NCBI RefSeq assembly: GCF_022647665.1
Contig: NZ_CP071872.1
Coordinates: 744,001 to 808,000 of the forward strand
Reading direction: 5' to 3'
Source of the DNA: Streptomyces formicae
Lineage (GTDB): Bacteria; Actinomycetota; Actinomycetes; Streptomycetales; Streptomycetaceae
DNA length: 64,000 nt
This document shows, in pieces, positions 1 to 7,132 of this stretch. Under the pieces are notes generated by a model. The model was not told the origin of the DNA and ran no database searches. It saw only the letters and a list, made by a program, of their open reading frames with translations. Each line of letters opens with the position of its first letter. The stretch's first letter is position 1. The position numbers and the translations under genes were made by a program.

Positions 1-2
1 AC

Positions 3-248
3 CCGTTCGCCGAGTGGGTGCCTCCCCAAGCACTTCAACAGGTGACCGACGCCAAGCGGAACGCGCCCTCCGTGCTCCGCTCGTGGGCCGATGACAACGA
101 GCACCAGGGCGACGCGTTGCACCAGCTCAACGCGGGTCGGACGTTCGAGTTCGTAGCGGACGACGACGTGTGTTGGTACGCGCTGACCGCTCATCCCTTG
201 ATCACTCCCGTGCCCGCCCCGTTTCCCGCTGCGCTCGCTCATGCGTAG
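3..248 (+). CDS. C-terminal part of an unrecognised protein, cut by the window edge
   Basis: An open frame runs in from the left edge and stops at the TAG ending at 248, so only the last 81 residues are visible. The frame is already open before the internal GTG at 18, with no stop, so I treat this as the tail of a longer gene. The visible part is polar with acidic and Trp residues (for example SWADDNEHQGDALHQL) and a Pro/Ala-rich end. I recognise no domain. It precedes accessory genes on the same strand and probably belongs to the same island. Confidence 0.5.
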   Translation, partial: PFAEWVPPQALQQVTDAKRNAPSVLRSWADDNEHQGDALHQLNAGRTFEFVADDDVCWYALTAHPLITPVPAPFPAALAHA

Positions 249-341
249 TCCCCATAAGCCCCCGTCCGGCTGCCCCCTGTCTGGGGACGGTGGCAATCGG
301 ACGGGCCCAATCGGCCGCCATAAGACAAGAGAGAGTGACCC

Positions 342-1463
342 GTGGAAGCCTCGGAACGCGCACGGCTAGAGACCTACTGGCGGAAGATCGCCGAACTGTT
401 CACCCCGGCGGAACGCCCGTCCTCGCTCCTCGTGACTCATCTGTTGCCCGAGCGCCCCGCGTTCGTGCGTGCGGTCGGCGCGGTCTCGGAACTTCGGGCC
501 GTACTGCCCAAGCCCAAGTCCGTCACGGCCGTTGCCCGGCGGGAAGTTGAATCCAGCTTTGCTGTGGACGAGCTGTCCCGCGAACTGTTCAACGACCCCG
601 ATCGAGCCGTGACATACCTGGAGACCAGGGCAGCCGGCGAACCGGTCGTCTTACTGGACGTGGGCGGGTACTTCGCCCCCGTGCTGGATGCACTCTGTGA
701 CCGGTTCACCGGGCGAATTCTCGGCGTAGTAGAAGACACCGAGAACGGCCACAAGCGCTACGCCGAACGGGAGAAGCTGCCGTGCCCCGTGCTGTCCGTC
801 GCACGGAGCCCGCTCAAAGACCCGGAAGACTTCCTAGTCGGTCAGAGCGTCGTGTTCTCCACCGAAGCTCTGTTGAGAGGGCGGGGGGACATCTTGCACG
901 GCCGCCCGGCCCTGGTAATCGGGTTCGGCAAGCTCGGGTCCAGCATCGCGCGCCTCCTGCACGCTAAGGGGGTGCACGTCACGGTGTACGACATCGACCC
1001 TGTACGGCGTGCGCAAGCACTCTCCCAAGGGTTCGCCGTAGCGCGGAACCGCGAAGCGTCGTTGAGCATGGCGGGGCTGGTGCTCTGCGCCACGGGCTCA
1101 ATGGCTCTGAGGGGCGAGGACTTCCCGCAGCTCAAGAACGGGGCCTACGTCGCCACGGTGACCAGCTCGGAAGACGAGTTGGAGCTAGCCGGGCTTCCGG
1201 ACGGCTACACCCGTAGCACCGCTCAAGAGCACGTGACCCGGTTCGAGACGACTGGGCACTACTTCTACTTGCTCAATGGAGGTGAGGCGGTCAACTTCAT
1301 CCACGGTGCGAGCGTCGGACCGTTCATCTTCCTTGTCCAAGCCGAGATCATCGCGGGTGTCCGTGCGCTCGCCCGCGGAGACCTCTCCTCCGCCGTGCAA
1401 GAGATATCGGCGGACGACCGAAGCACTATCGCCCGTACCTGGCTCAACTACTTCATCAGGTGA
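342..1463 (+). CDS. S-adenosylhomocysteine hydrolase-like NAD-binding protein
   Basis: 373 residues from a GTG with GAGAG upstream. Residues 186-235 form a Rossmann fold with GFGKLG (194-199), followed by VYDIDP, as in AdoHcy hydrolases. By memory alignment with human AHCY, His33, Lys159 and Asp163 match catalytic His55, Lys186 and Asp190. GVVEDTENG (128-136) matches the EETTTG segment. Asp131 is replaced by Val107 and Cys195 by Gln168. The C-terminal segment LLNGGEAVNFIHGASVGP (310-327) fits the family, but the protein is shorter than the usual 430-490 residues and lacks the final tetramer arm. Codon 104 (651-653) is TTA, so translation may need the bldA tRNA. The Nudix gene starts 7 bp downstream, which suggests one transcript. 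The substrate is unknown; hydrolysis of AdoHcy itself is doubtful given the altered site. Confidence 0.75.
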   Translation: MEASERARLETYWRKIAELFTPAERPSSLLVTHLLPERPAFVRAVGAVSELRAVLPKPKSVTAVARREVESSFAVDELSRELFNDPDRAVTYLETRAAGEPVVLLDVGGYFAPVLDALCDRFTGRILGVVEDTENGHKRYAEREKLPCPVLSVARSPLKDPEDFLVGQSVVFSTEALLRGRGDILHGRPALVIGFGKLGSSIARLLHAKGVHVTVYDIDPVRRAQALSQGFAVARNREASLSMAGLVLCATGSMALRGEDFPQLKNGAYVATVTSSEDELELAGLPDGYTRSTAQEHVTRFETTGHYFYLLNGGEAVNFIHGASVGPFIFLVQAEIIAGVRALARGDLSSAVQEISADDRSTIARTWLNYFIR

Positions 1464-1470
1464 TCACTCC

Positions 1471-2013
1471 ATGCCCATCAAGGCCGCCCACATCCGAGAG
1501 ACGTTCACGGAGTACGCCGCCGCCCACCCCGACGAGAAAGCCGCGCTGTCCGCTGTGCTGGAAGCACTCGACAAGGAAGCCGACTTGACCAGCCGCAAGA
1601 CCGAGCCCGTCCACGTCACCGCGGGGGCCGTGCTCGTCAACGACAACGGGAAAGTGCTGTTCATCCAGCACAAGGCGTTGAACAAGTACCTCACCCCCGG
1701 CGGCCACTTGGAGCCCGAGGACCCGAACCTGTTGGGTGCCGCGCTACGCGAGCTCACGGAAGAAACAGGCATCCGTGGCAGCATCACGCCGCTTCTCCCC
1801 GGCCCCGTCCACATCGATGTGCACGACATTCCAGCGAACGACGCCAAGGGTGAGCCAGCCCACCAGCACGCGGACGTGCGTTACCTGTTCGGCATCACGG
1901 GCCCCGCCGACGTGACGTTGCAGGAAGAAGAGGTCAGCGACTGCGAATGGCGGAGCCCGGACACCCTCGCGGACGAAACGCTGCGCAATCGCGTCCTCGC
2001 TGCCATCCGATAG
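1471..2013 (+). CDS. Nudix hydrolase
   Basis: 180 residues from ATG 1471, with AGGTGA across the preceding stop codon as the ribosome binding site. The Nudix box lies at residues 77-101 (GGHLEPEDP through RELTEETGI). REL.EE.G is intact, but one extra residue lies between the first Gly and the REL motif, and the usual first Glu is shifted or replaced by Asp. Nudix enzymes cleave a nucleoside diphosphate linked to another group, needing Mg2+. The start is fixed by spacing to the AdoHcy-hydrolase-like gene. In the Streptomyces element pSAM2 the immunity factor Pif is a Nudix protein, so a role in an integrative element is possible. A role in processing a nucleotide linked to the upstream enzyme is inference. 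Confidence 0.85.
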   Translation: MPIKAAHIRETFTEYAAAHPDEKAALSAVLEALDKEADLTSRKTEPVHVTAGAVLVNDNGKVLFIQHKALNKYLTPGGHLEPEDPNLLGAALRELTEETGIRGSITPLLPGPVHIDVHDIPANDAKGEPAHQHADVRYLFGITGPADVTLQEEEVSDCEWRSPDTLADETLRNRVLAAIR

Positions 2014-2016
2014 GCC

Positions 2017-2054
2017 CCGGCACGCTGGACCCCCTCCGATAACCAGCGTGTCGG
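2017..2054 (+). terminator. Hairpin after the Nudix gene
   Basis: A 12-bp stem (2017-2028 with 2043-2054, core CACGCTGG/CCAGCGTG, one G-T pair) with a 14-nt loop begins three bases after the Nudix stop codon. It probably ends the two-gene transcript. There is no U-tract, which is usual for Streptomyces terminators. Confidence 0.6.
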
Positions 2055-2251
2055 ACGGCGAAACCCCTGACCGGACCAGCCCCGAGTACGGGCAGACGTG
2101 CCCGAACTGAGCGGACGCGTTCAGGCTCCCGCCCCGGTCCGCCCCTTACCGGGGTGCCGCTGCCCTCCCAGCGGTGAGGGTGACGCCACAGCGCCCCGTC
2201 CGTGTGCTGCCCCCGTGGCGCGCGGGCGGGGCTTCCACGTTCAAGGCTGCT

Positions 2252-2521
2252 CTAGTCGCCCTGGTGCTCGCCCTCGCCGGCTCGCTCGGCAACGAACGAT
2301 CCCCGACCCCACTCGGTTCGGACGAGCCCGCGTTCCCGGAGCACCCGCACCGCTCGGCGGGCAGTCTCCCGCGCCACCCCGAACCGCTCGCACAACTCGG
2401 CTTCGCTCGGAAGTGGGCTGCCCGGTGCGTACTTCCCCGACGTGATATCCGCCGCGAGGGCATCCCGTACGCGCATGTAGGGGGCTCGCGGGGCTTTCGG
2501 ATCGCTCGGGCTTTCTGGCAT
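2252..2521 (-). CDS. Short GntR-family transcriptional repressor
   Basis: 89 residues on the minus strand. Residues 14-78 form the GntR winged helix: YMRVRDALAADITSGKYAPG, LPSEAELCERFGVARETARR, and the wing GLVRTEWGRGSFV. There is no effector domain after the wing, unlike normal GntR regulators of about 240 residues. Such short GntR proteins are typical of Streptomyces plasmids and integrative elements (KorSA/TraR type), where they repress transfer or replication. A cluster of TAGAC repeats lies just upstream of its start (2531-2597) and probably serves for autoregulation. Confidence 0.8.
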   Translation of the reverse strand: MPESPSDPKAPRAPYMRVRDALAADITSGKYAPGSPLPSEAELCERFGVARETARRAVRVLRERGLVRTEWGRGSFVAERAGEGEHQGD

Positions 2522-2530
2522 GGGGAGAGC

Positions 2531-2597
2531 GTAGACAACGGGCCAATCTTGGGCGACTTAGACAGGCAGATCACTTAGACAGGTAGACATGTTAGAC
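2531..2597. promoter_or_regulatory. TAGAC repeat array, candidate GntR operator
   Basis: Five copies of TAGAC lie at 2532, 2559, 2576, 2584 and 2593 between the GntR gene and the rightward small genes. Two are within an exact 11-bp direct repeat, ACTTAGACAGG, at 2556-2566 and 2573-2583, 17 bp apart. On the GntR coding strand this reads as repeated GTCTAAGT/GTCTAAC. Position and repetition suggest repressor binding that controls both directions. Confidence 0.55.
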
Positions 2598-2668
2598 GAG
2601 TTGGCCTAGCGTGATTCTCCGAACACGAAAGCGCCCCGGAAGACCGCATCGCCCACACCCTTGCCTGG

Positions 2669-2917
2669 GTGCTCTCCGTCCTCGCCCCTCGCCGGCCCGG
2701 ACGCCACTCCGCCGCATTCCTCGCCGCACGGACCCTCGAGCCCGCCTCCATGTCGCCCTGGTCCCGCCCCTGGACCGGCGCGTCATCACAGGAACAGCTG
2801 CCCTCCCTACAGCGCGAACGGGTGTGGGCTGCCGAGTTCGCTGCACTCGGCGTGGACTACGACTATCCGACCATGCCGCTCGGCAGCCTCGTGAAGCGAG
2901 AGCGGGTGGCAGCGTGA
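2669..2917 (+). CDS. Small hypothetical protein, start uncertain
   Basis: 82 residues from GTG 2669, ending in a TGA that overlaps the next gene's start (GTGA at 2914-2917), which implies translational coupling. The frame stays open and coding-like back to a TGA at 2612-2614, but these 18 codons contain no ATG, GTG or TTG and no ribosome site precedes 2669. The N-terminus may be lost by frameshift, or a non-standard start may be used. The sequence is basic with Pro and Ser; the C-terminal part has ALGVDYDYPTMPLGSLVKRE. No family recognised. Confidence 0.45.
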   Translation: MLSVLAPRRPGRHSAAFLAARTLEPASMSPWSRPWTGASSQEQLPSLQRERVWAAEFAALGVDYDYPTMPLGSLVKRERVAA

Positions 2918-3117
2918 CCGCCGAAGAACTGTTCCCGGTCGTCCTCGCTGGTCACGTCGCGCTCTGTATCGAGTGCCACGAACTGACACGCGCCCCGATC
3001 CCCGTCCGCTGGATTCAGAGCAACAGCGGCCCCGGAACAACCCTTTACGCGTGCCCCGAACACGCCGTGAAGCTCGGGGCGGGGCCAACTCCCGAGGACG
3101 AGCTACGAGCCCCGTAG
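2914..3117 (+). CDS. Small Cys/His-containing hypothetical protein
   Basis: 67 residues from GTG 2914, coupled by a GTGA overlap to the preceding small gene. A possible half zinc-binding pattern is visible: CIECHE near residue 17 and YACPEH near residue 48. It may be a small metal-binding protein, as is common on actinomycete mobile elements. It ends 24 bp before a strong hairpin. Function unknown. Confidence 0.5.
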   Translation: MTAEELFPVVLAGHVALCIECHELTRAPIPVRWIQSNSGPGTTLYACPEHAVKLGAGPTPEDELRAP

Positions 3118-3141
3118 TCACACGGTTCAAACAGCAAGACG

Positions 3142-3169
3142 CCCCGTGCGGCTCCGGTGCCGTACGGGG
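3142..3169 (+). terminator. Hairpin closing the small-gene unit
   Basis: An 11-bp stem, CCCCGTGCGGC with GCCGTACGGGG (one G-T pair), and a 6-nt loop TCCGGT follow the 2914-3117 gene. It probably terminates rightward transcription at the edge of the island. Confidence 0.65.
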
Positions 3170-3189
3170 TTCCCCGGTTCTGCGGGACT

Positions 3190-3419
3190 CTCGGTCTTTC
3201 GGAACTGGTAGTTAGATGTGTTGGGGTCCTGCATCAAGCACCCCTCCCCGCCGGGCTCCTTCACGTGGCGCAACACGCTCGCCCCCAGCCGGGCCACTTC
3301 CTCGTCCCGCTGCCCAGGGCGCTGTTGTCCTCGGACAGGTACCCGAGTGCCTCCGCCCAGAAGTCGGCCTGGGCGAGCGGGTCGGCCGCGTCGATCACGA
3401 GCTTCCAGTGCAGCGTCAT
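3190..3419 (-). pseudogene. Remnant of a VOC (glyoxalase-fold) family gene
   Basis: From the ATG at 3419 the minus strand reads MTLHWKLVIDAADPLAQADF, then WAEALGYLSEDNSAL, a typical VOC N-terminus. That frame stops after about 52 codons. In a shifted frame the family's C-terminal segment is still visible: EEVARLGASVLRHVKEP and GEGCLMQDP. The central part, some 60-70 residues in intact relatives, is missing. After QDP the homology breaks and the sequence becomes unrelated (NTSNYQF). I read this as a gene broken by an internal deletion and frameshift, and possibly by the end of the neighbouring island. Confidence 0.65.
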
Positions 3420-3428
3420 GGCAACCAC

Positions 3429-3620
3429 TCATAGCGGTCGCACGAACGGGTCCGCAACGGCGCCGCGACGGGGGCTGCGCATTCCGGGCACGGGACTGAG
3501 TCCGTCCCGTGCCAGCAGCGCGATCACCGGCAGTGACCACTTGTCGGCCACCCGGTCCAGGATCTGCTGGACCCTGCAGTCTTCGCGGGTGTCCCACTGG
3601 AAGTGGGGGCCGGGGCTCCG
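3429..3620 (-). pseudogene. Remnant of an HxlR-family regulator gene
   Basis: The minus-strand frame directly after the rarD stop codon carries the HxlR core REDCRVQQILDRVADKWSLP and VIALLARDGL, then runs into unrelated residues and a stop at 3429. No start codon remains, since rarD's TGA is in frame immediately upstream. The middle of the winged helix (normally ...LRFNELRR...LERDGL) is deleted. HxlR regulators often sit beside VOC genes in Streptomyces, so this and the following VOC remnant probably decayed together. Confidence 0.6.
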
Positions 3621-4586
3621 TCAGACGGTCGGTTCCGGGTGCTTCACGGTGCCCGGAACGTCGGCCGCCCGGGCGGCCCTGGCCAGGCGGGCCGCCTCCG
3701 CCCGTGTCCGCCGGGCGGTCCGCAGCGCGTCCCAGGTCAGCACCGTCAGCGCCAGCCAGACCAGCGAGAACCCGGCCCACCGCTCCGCGGGCATGGCCTC
3801 ATGGAAGTAGACGACGCCGAGTGCGAACTGGAACACCGGCGCCAGGTACTGCAGCAGCCCGAGCGTCGACAGCGGCACCCGGATCGCCGCGGCCCCGAAG
3901 CAGACCAGCGGTACGGCGGTGACCAGGCCCGTGGCCGCGAGCAGGGCGGCGTGGCCCGTGCCCTCCGCGCCGAAACTCAGCGTGCCCTGCGATCCCAGCC
4001 ACAGCAGATACGCGAGCGCGGGCAGGAACTGCACCGCCGTCTCCGCCGCCAGCGACTCCAGACCGCCGATGTTGGTCTTCTTCTTGATCAGGCCGTAGAC
4101 GGCGAACGAGAACGCCAGCACCAGCGAGATCCACGGCGGCCGCCCGTAGCCGATGGTCAGCACGACCACCGCCGCGAAGCCGATGCCGACCGCCGCCCAC
4201 TGCGCGGGCCGCAGCCGCTCGTTGAGCAGCAGGACGCCCATCGCGATGGTGACCAGCGGGTTGATGAAGTACCCGAGCGAAGACTCCACGACCTGGCCGC
4301 TGTTGACCGCCCAGATGTAGAGGCCCCAGTTGACGGTGATCACCGCGGCGGCGATGGTGAGCAGCCCCAGCTTGCGCGGTTCGCGCAGCAGTTCGCGTAT
4401 CCAGCCCCAGCGCCGCAGGGCCAGCAGCGCGATGCCCACCACGGCCAGGGACCAGACCATGCGGTGGGCGAGGATCTCGACCGCGCCGGCCGGTTTCAGC
4501 AGCGGCCAGAAGAGCGGGACCAGTCCCCACATGCCGTAGGCGCCGATCCCGTACAGCAGACCTGCTCGCTGCTCGGTGTCCTTCAC
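3621..4586 (-). CDS. rarD: RarD-family EamA transporter
   Basis: 321 residues from GTG 4586, chosen because GGAGGG lies six bases upstream. A longer frame to 4652 adds a non-family leader. About ten hydrophobic helices are visible, with the RarD features GIGAYGMWGLVPLFWPLL at the start, ILAHRMVWSL, YFINPLVTIAMGV and LQYLAPVFQF, ending in a basic and Ala-rich cytosolic tail. RarD proteins are inner-membrane drug/metabolite-superfamily permeases of uncertain substrate. Its stop codon is in the same frame as the HxlR remnant that follows. Confidence 0.85.
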   Translation of the reverse strand: MKDTEQRAGLLYGIGAYGMWGLVPLFWPLLKPAGAVEILAHRMVWSLAVVGIALLALRRWGWIRELLREPRKLGLLTIAAAVITVNWGLYIWAVNSGQVVESSLGYFINPLVTIAMGVLLLNERLRPAQWAAVGIGFAAVVVLTIGYGRPPWISLVLAFSFAVYGLIKKKTNIGGLESLAAETAVQFLPALAYLLWLGSQGTLSFGAEGTGHAALLAATGLVTAVPLVCFGAAAIRVPLSTLGLLQYLAPVFQFALGVVYFHEAMPAERWAGFSLVWLALTVLTWDALRTARRTRAEAARLARAARAADVPGTVKHPEPTV

Positions 4587-4647
4587 TGGCCCTCCTGCCC
4601 TGCCCCACGCGTGTCGTGGTGAAAGGTAGCGCCGAGCAGGGCAGGCT

Positions 4648-4677
4648 GTCATGTCCGTTCCGCAATACGGTCATGAC
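4648..4677. repeat. 30-bp imperfect palindrome between qorB and rarD
   Basis: Arms GTCATG-t-CCGT (4648-4658) and ACGG-t-CATGAC (4667-4677) flank an 8-bp centre. It lies 18 bp after the qorB stop and 62 bp before rarD, both leftward. It could terminate qorB or act as an operator for rarD. Confidence 0.45.
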
Positions 4678-4694
4678 GGTGGTGGTGTGCCAGG

Positions 4695-5555
4695 TCAGAG
4701 GCGGGCCAGTGCTTCGGCGACGGTGTCGGCGAGCGGCGTCGTCGGCCGCCCGATCAGCCGCGCGAGGTCGCCCTCCCCGCGGGCCAGCAGTCCGCGCCCG
4801 ATCGCCTCGTCCACGTCGACGAGGATCGCGGCGAAGTGCTCGGGCACTCCGGCTCCGGTCAGGATCTGCCGGTGCGTCTCGGCCGGCACCTTGTTGTACG
4901 CGATCTCCTTGCCGGACTGCCGCGCGATCTCGGCGGCGTACTCAGCGAGCGACCAGGCGGTGTCGCCGCTCAGCTCGTACGCCGTGCCGAGGTGGCCCTC
5001 ACCGGTGAGGACGGCCACCGCGGCGGCGGCGTAGTCCGCGCGGGCGGCGGACGCGATCCGGCCCTCGCCCGCGTTGCCGACGACGGCGGCGTGTTGGAGG
5101 ACCGCGGGGAGCTGATCGGTGTAGTTCTCGGTGTACCAGCCGTTGCGCAGGAAGGTGTACGGCAGGCCGGAGTCGAGGATCGCCTGCTCGGTGGCCTTGT
5201 GGTCGGCGGCGAGCTCGAAGTCGGCCTCGGGGCCGCCCAGTACGCCCGTGTACGCGAGCTGGGCGACCCCCGCGGCCTTCGCCGCGTCGACCACGGCCCG
5301 GTGCTGCGGAATGCGCCGCCCGACCGCGTTGCCGGAGACGAACAGGACCCGGTCGCCCGGCCGGAACGCGGCGGCGAGCGTCTCGGGCGCGTCGTAGTCC
5401 GCGATCCGCAGCTCGATACCGCGCTCCGCGAGGCCGGCGGCCTTCTCCTTCGTGCGGACGACCGCGGCGATGTCGCGGGCGGGAGTGCCGGTGGCGAGCA
5501 GTCGCTCGACGACGAGCCGGCCGAGCTGTCCGGTCGCTCCGGTAATGACGATCAT
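4695..5555 (-). CDS. NAD(P)H:quinone oxidoreductase, QorB/NmrA-like
   Basis: 286 residues from ATG 5555, with AGGAG eight bases upstream. The Rossmann motif GATGQLG is at residues 5-11. Further family segments are VLFVSGNAVGRRIPQHRAVV, YTGVLGG, HKATEQAILDSGLPYTFLRN and the atypical-SDR C-terminal domain. The length equals E. coli QorB (YtfG, 286 residues), which reduces quinones with NADPH. A divergent HxlR regulator 86 bp away mirrors the E. coli ytfG-ytfH arrangement and is probably its redox-sensing repressor. Confidence 0.85.
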   Translation of the reverse strand: MIVITGATGQLGRLVVERLLATGTPARDIAAVVRTKEKAAGLAERGIELRIADYDAPETLAAAFRPGDRVLFVSGNAVGRRIPQHRAVVDAAKAAGVAQLAYTGVLGGPEADFELAADHKATEQAILDSGLPYTFLRNGWYTENYTDQLPAVLQHAAVVGNAGEGRIASAARADYAAAAVAVLTGEGHLGTAYELSGDTAWSLAEYAAEIARQSGKEIAYNKVPAETHRQILTGAGVPEHFAAILVDVDEAIGRGLLARGEGDLARLIGRPTTPLADTVAEALARL

Positions 5556-5613
5556 GACGATGACTCCTGTTCTTGGGGGCGTCATCACCGTAAGCTGGGA
5601 ACTAACCAGGGGA

Positions 5614-5638
5614 AGTACCCACTTTGAAGTAAGGTACT
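5614..5638. promoter_or_regulatory. Palindromic operator between qorB and the HxlR gene
   Basis: Nested inverted repeats: AGTACC (5614-5619) with GGTACT (5633-5638), and inside them ACTT (5621-5624) with AAGT (5627-5630). It ends 3 bp before the HxlR start and lies in the shared promoter of both genes, so autoregulation is likely. Confidence 0.55.
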
Positions 5639-5641
5639 GGC

Positions 5642-6025
5642 ATGGAAGTAAGCTGGAAGCCGGGAACGACGGGGGACGTCACCGACCCGATGTGCCCCTC
5701 GCGGAACGTCCTGGAGCACCTGACCAGCCGTTGGGGCGTGCTGATCCTGCTCGCGCTGCGGCACCGCTCGTACCGCTTCAGCGAACTGCGGCGCGCCGTC
5801 GGTGGCGTGAGCGAGAAGATGCTGGCGCAGACGCTGCAGACCCTGGAGCGCGACGGCTTCGTGCACCGCGACGCCAAGCCGGTGATCCCGCCCCGTGTCG
5901 ACTACTCGCTGACCGAGCTGGGCCAGGAGGCGGCCAGGCACGTCCAGGCGCTCGCCGAGTGGACGGGAAAGCGTACGGAGACGGTCCTCGACAACCGCGC
6001 CGCGTACGACGAGGCCCGGTCCTGA
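5642..6025 (+). CDS. HxlR-family transcriptional regulator
   Basis: 127 residues of the MarR-like winged-helix HxlR family. Hallmarks are CPSRNVLEHLTSRWGVLIL, RFSELRRAVGGVSEKMLAQT, LERDGFVHRDA and the wing PPRVDYSLTELG. The single Cys near residue 18 sits where the redox-sensing Cys of HypR/QorR-type members lies (from family knowledge). It is divergent from qorB, and the palindrome 5614-5638 is the probable binding site. Its last codons and stop form one arm of the following terminator. Confidence 0.88.
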   Translation: MEVSWKPGTTGDVTDPMCPSRNVLEHLTSRWGVLILLALRHRSYRFSELRRAVGGVSEKMLAQTLQTLERDGFVHRDAKPVIPPRVDYSLTELGQEAARHVQALAEWTGKRTETVLDNRAAYDEARS

Positions 6026-6055
6026 AGGATCCAGAGGATCCAGGACCGGGCCTCG
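6010..6055. terminator. Bidirectional terminator between the HxlR gene and korB
   Basis: A perfect 15-bp stem, CGAGGCCCGGTCCTG (6010-6024) with its complement at 6041-6055. The 16-nt loop holds two GGATC blocks. The left arm includes the final codons and most of the HxlR stop codon. It lies between convergent genes and can serve both. Confidence 0.75.
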
Positions 6056-6070
6056 CACGGACCTGCCGGA

Positions 6071-7124
<1,054 letters not shown>

Positions 7125-7132
<8 letters not shown>

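Noticed and set aside
3..3170. Complete integrative element
   Set aside because: No integrase, excisionase, replication or transfer gene is in the window, so only an island edge can be claimed.
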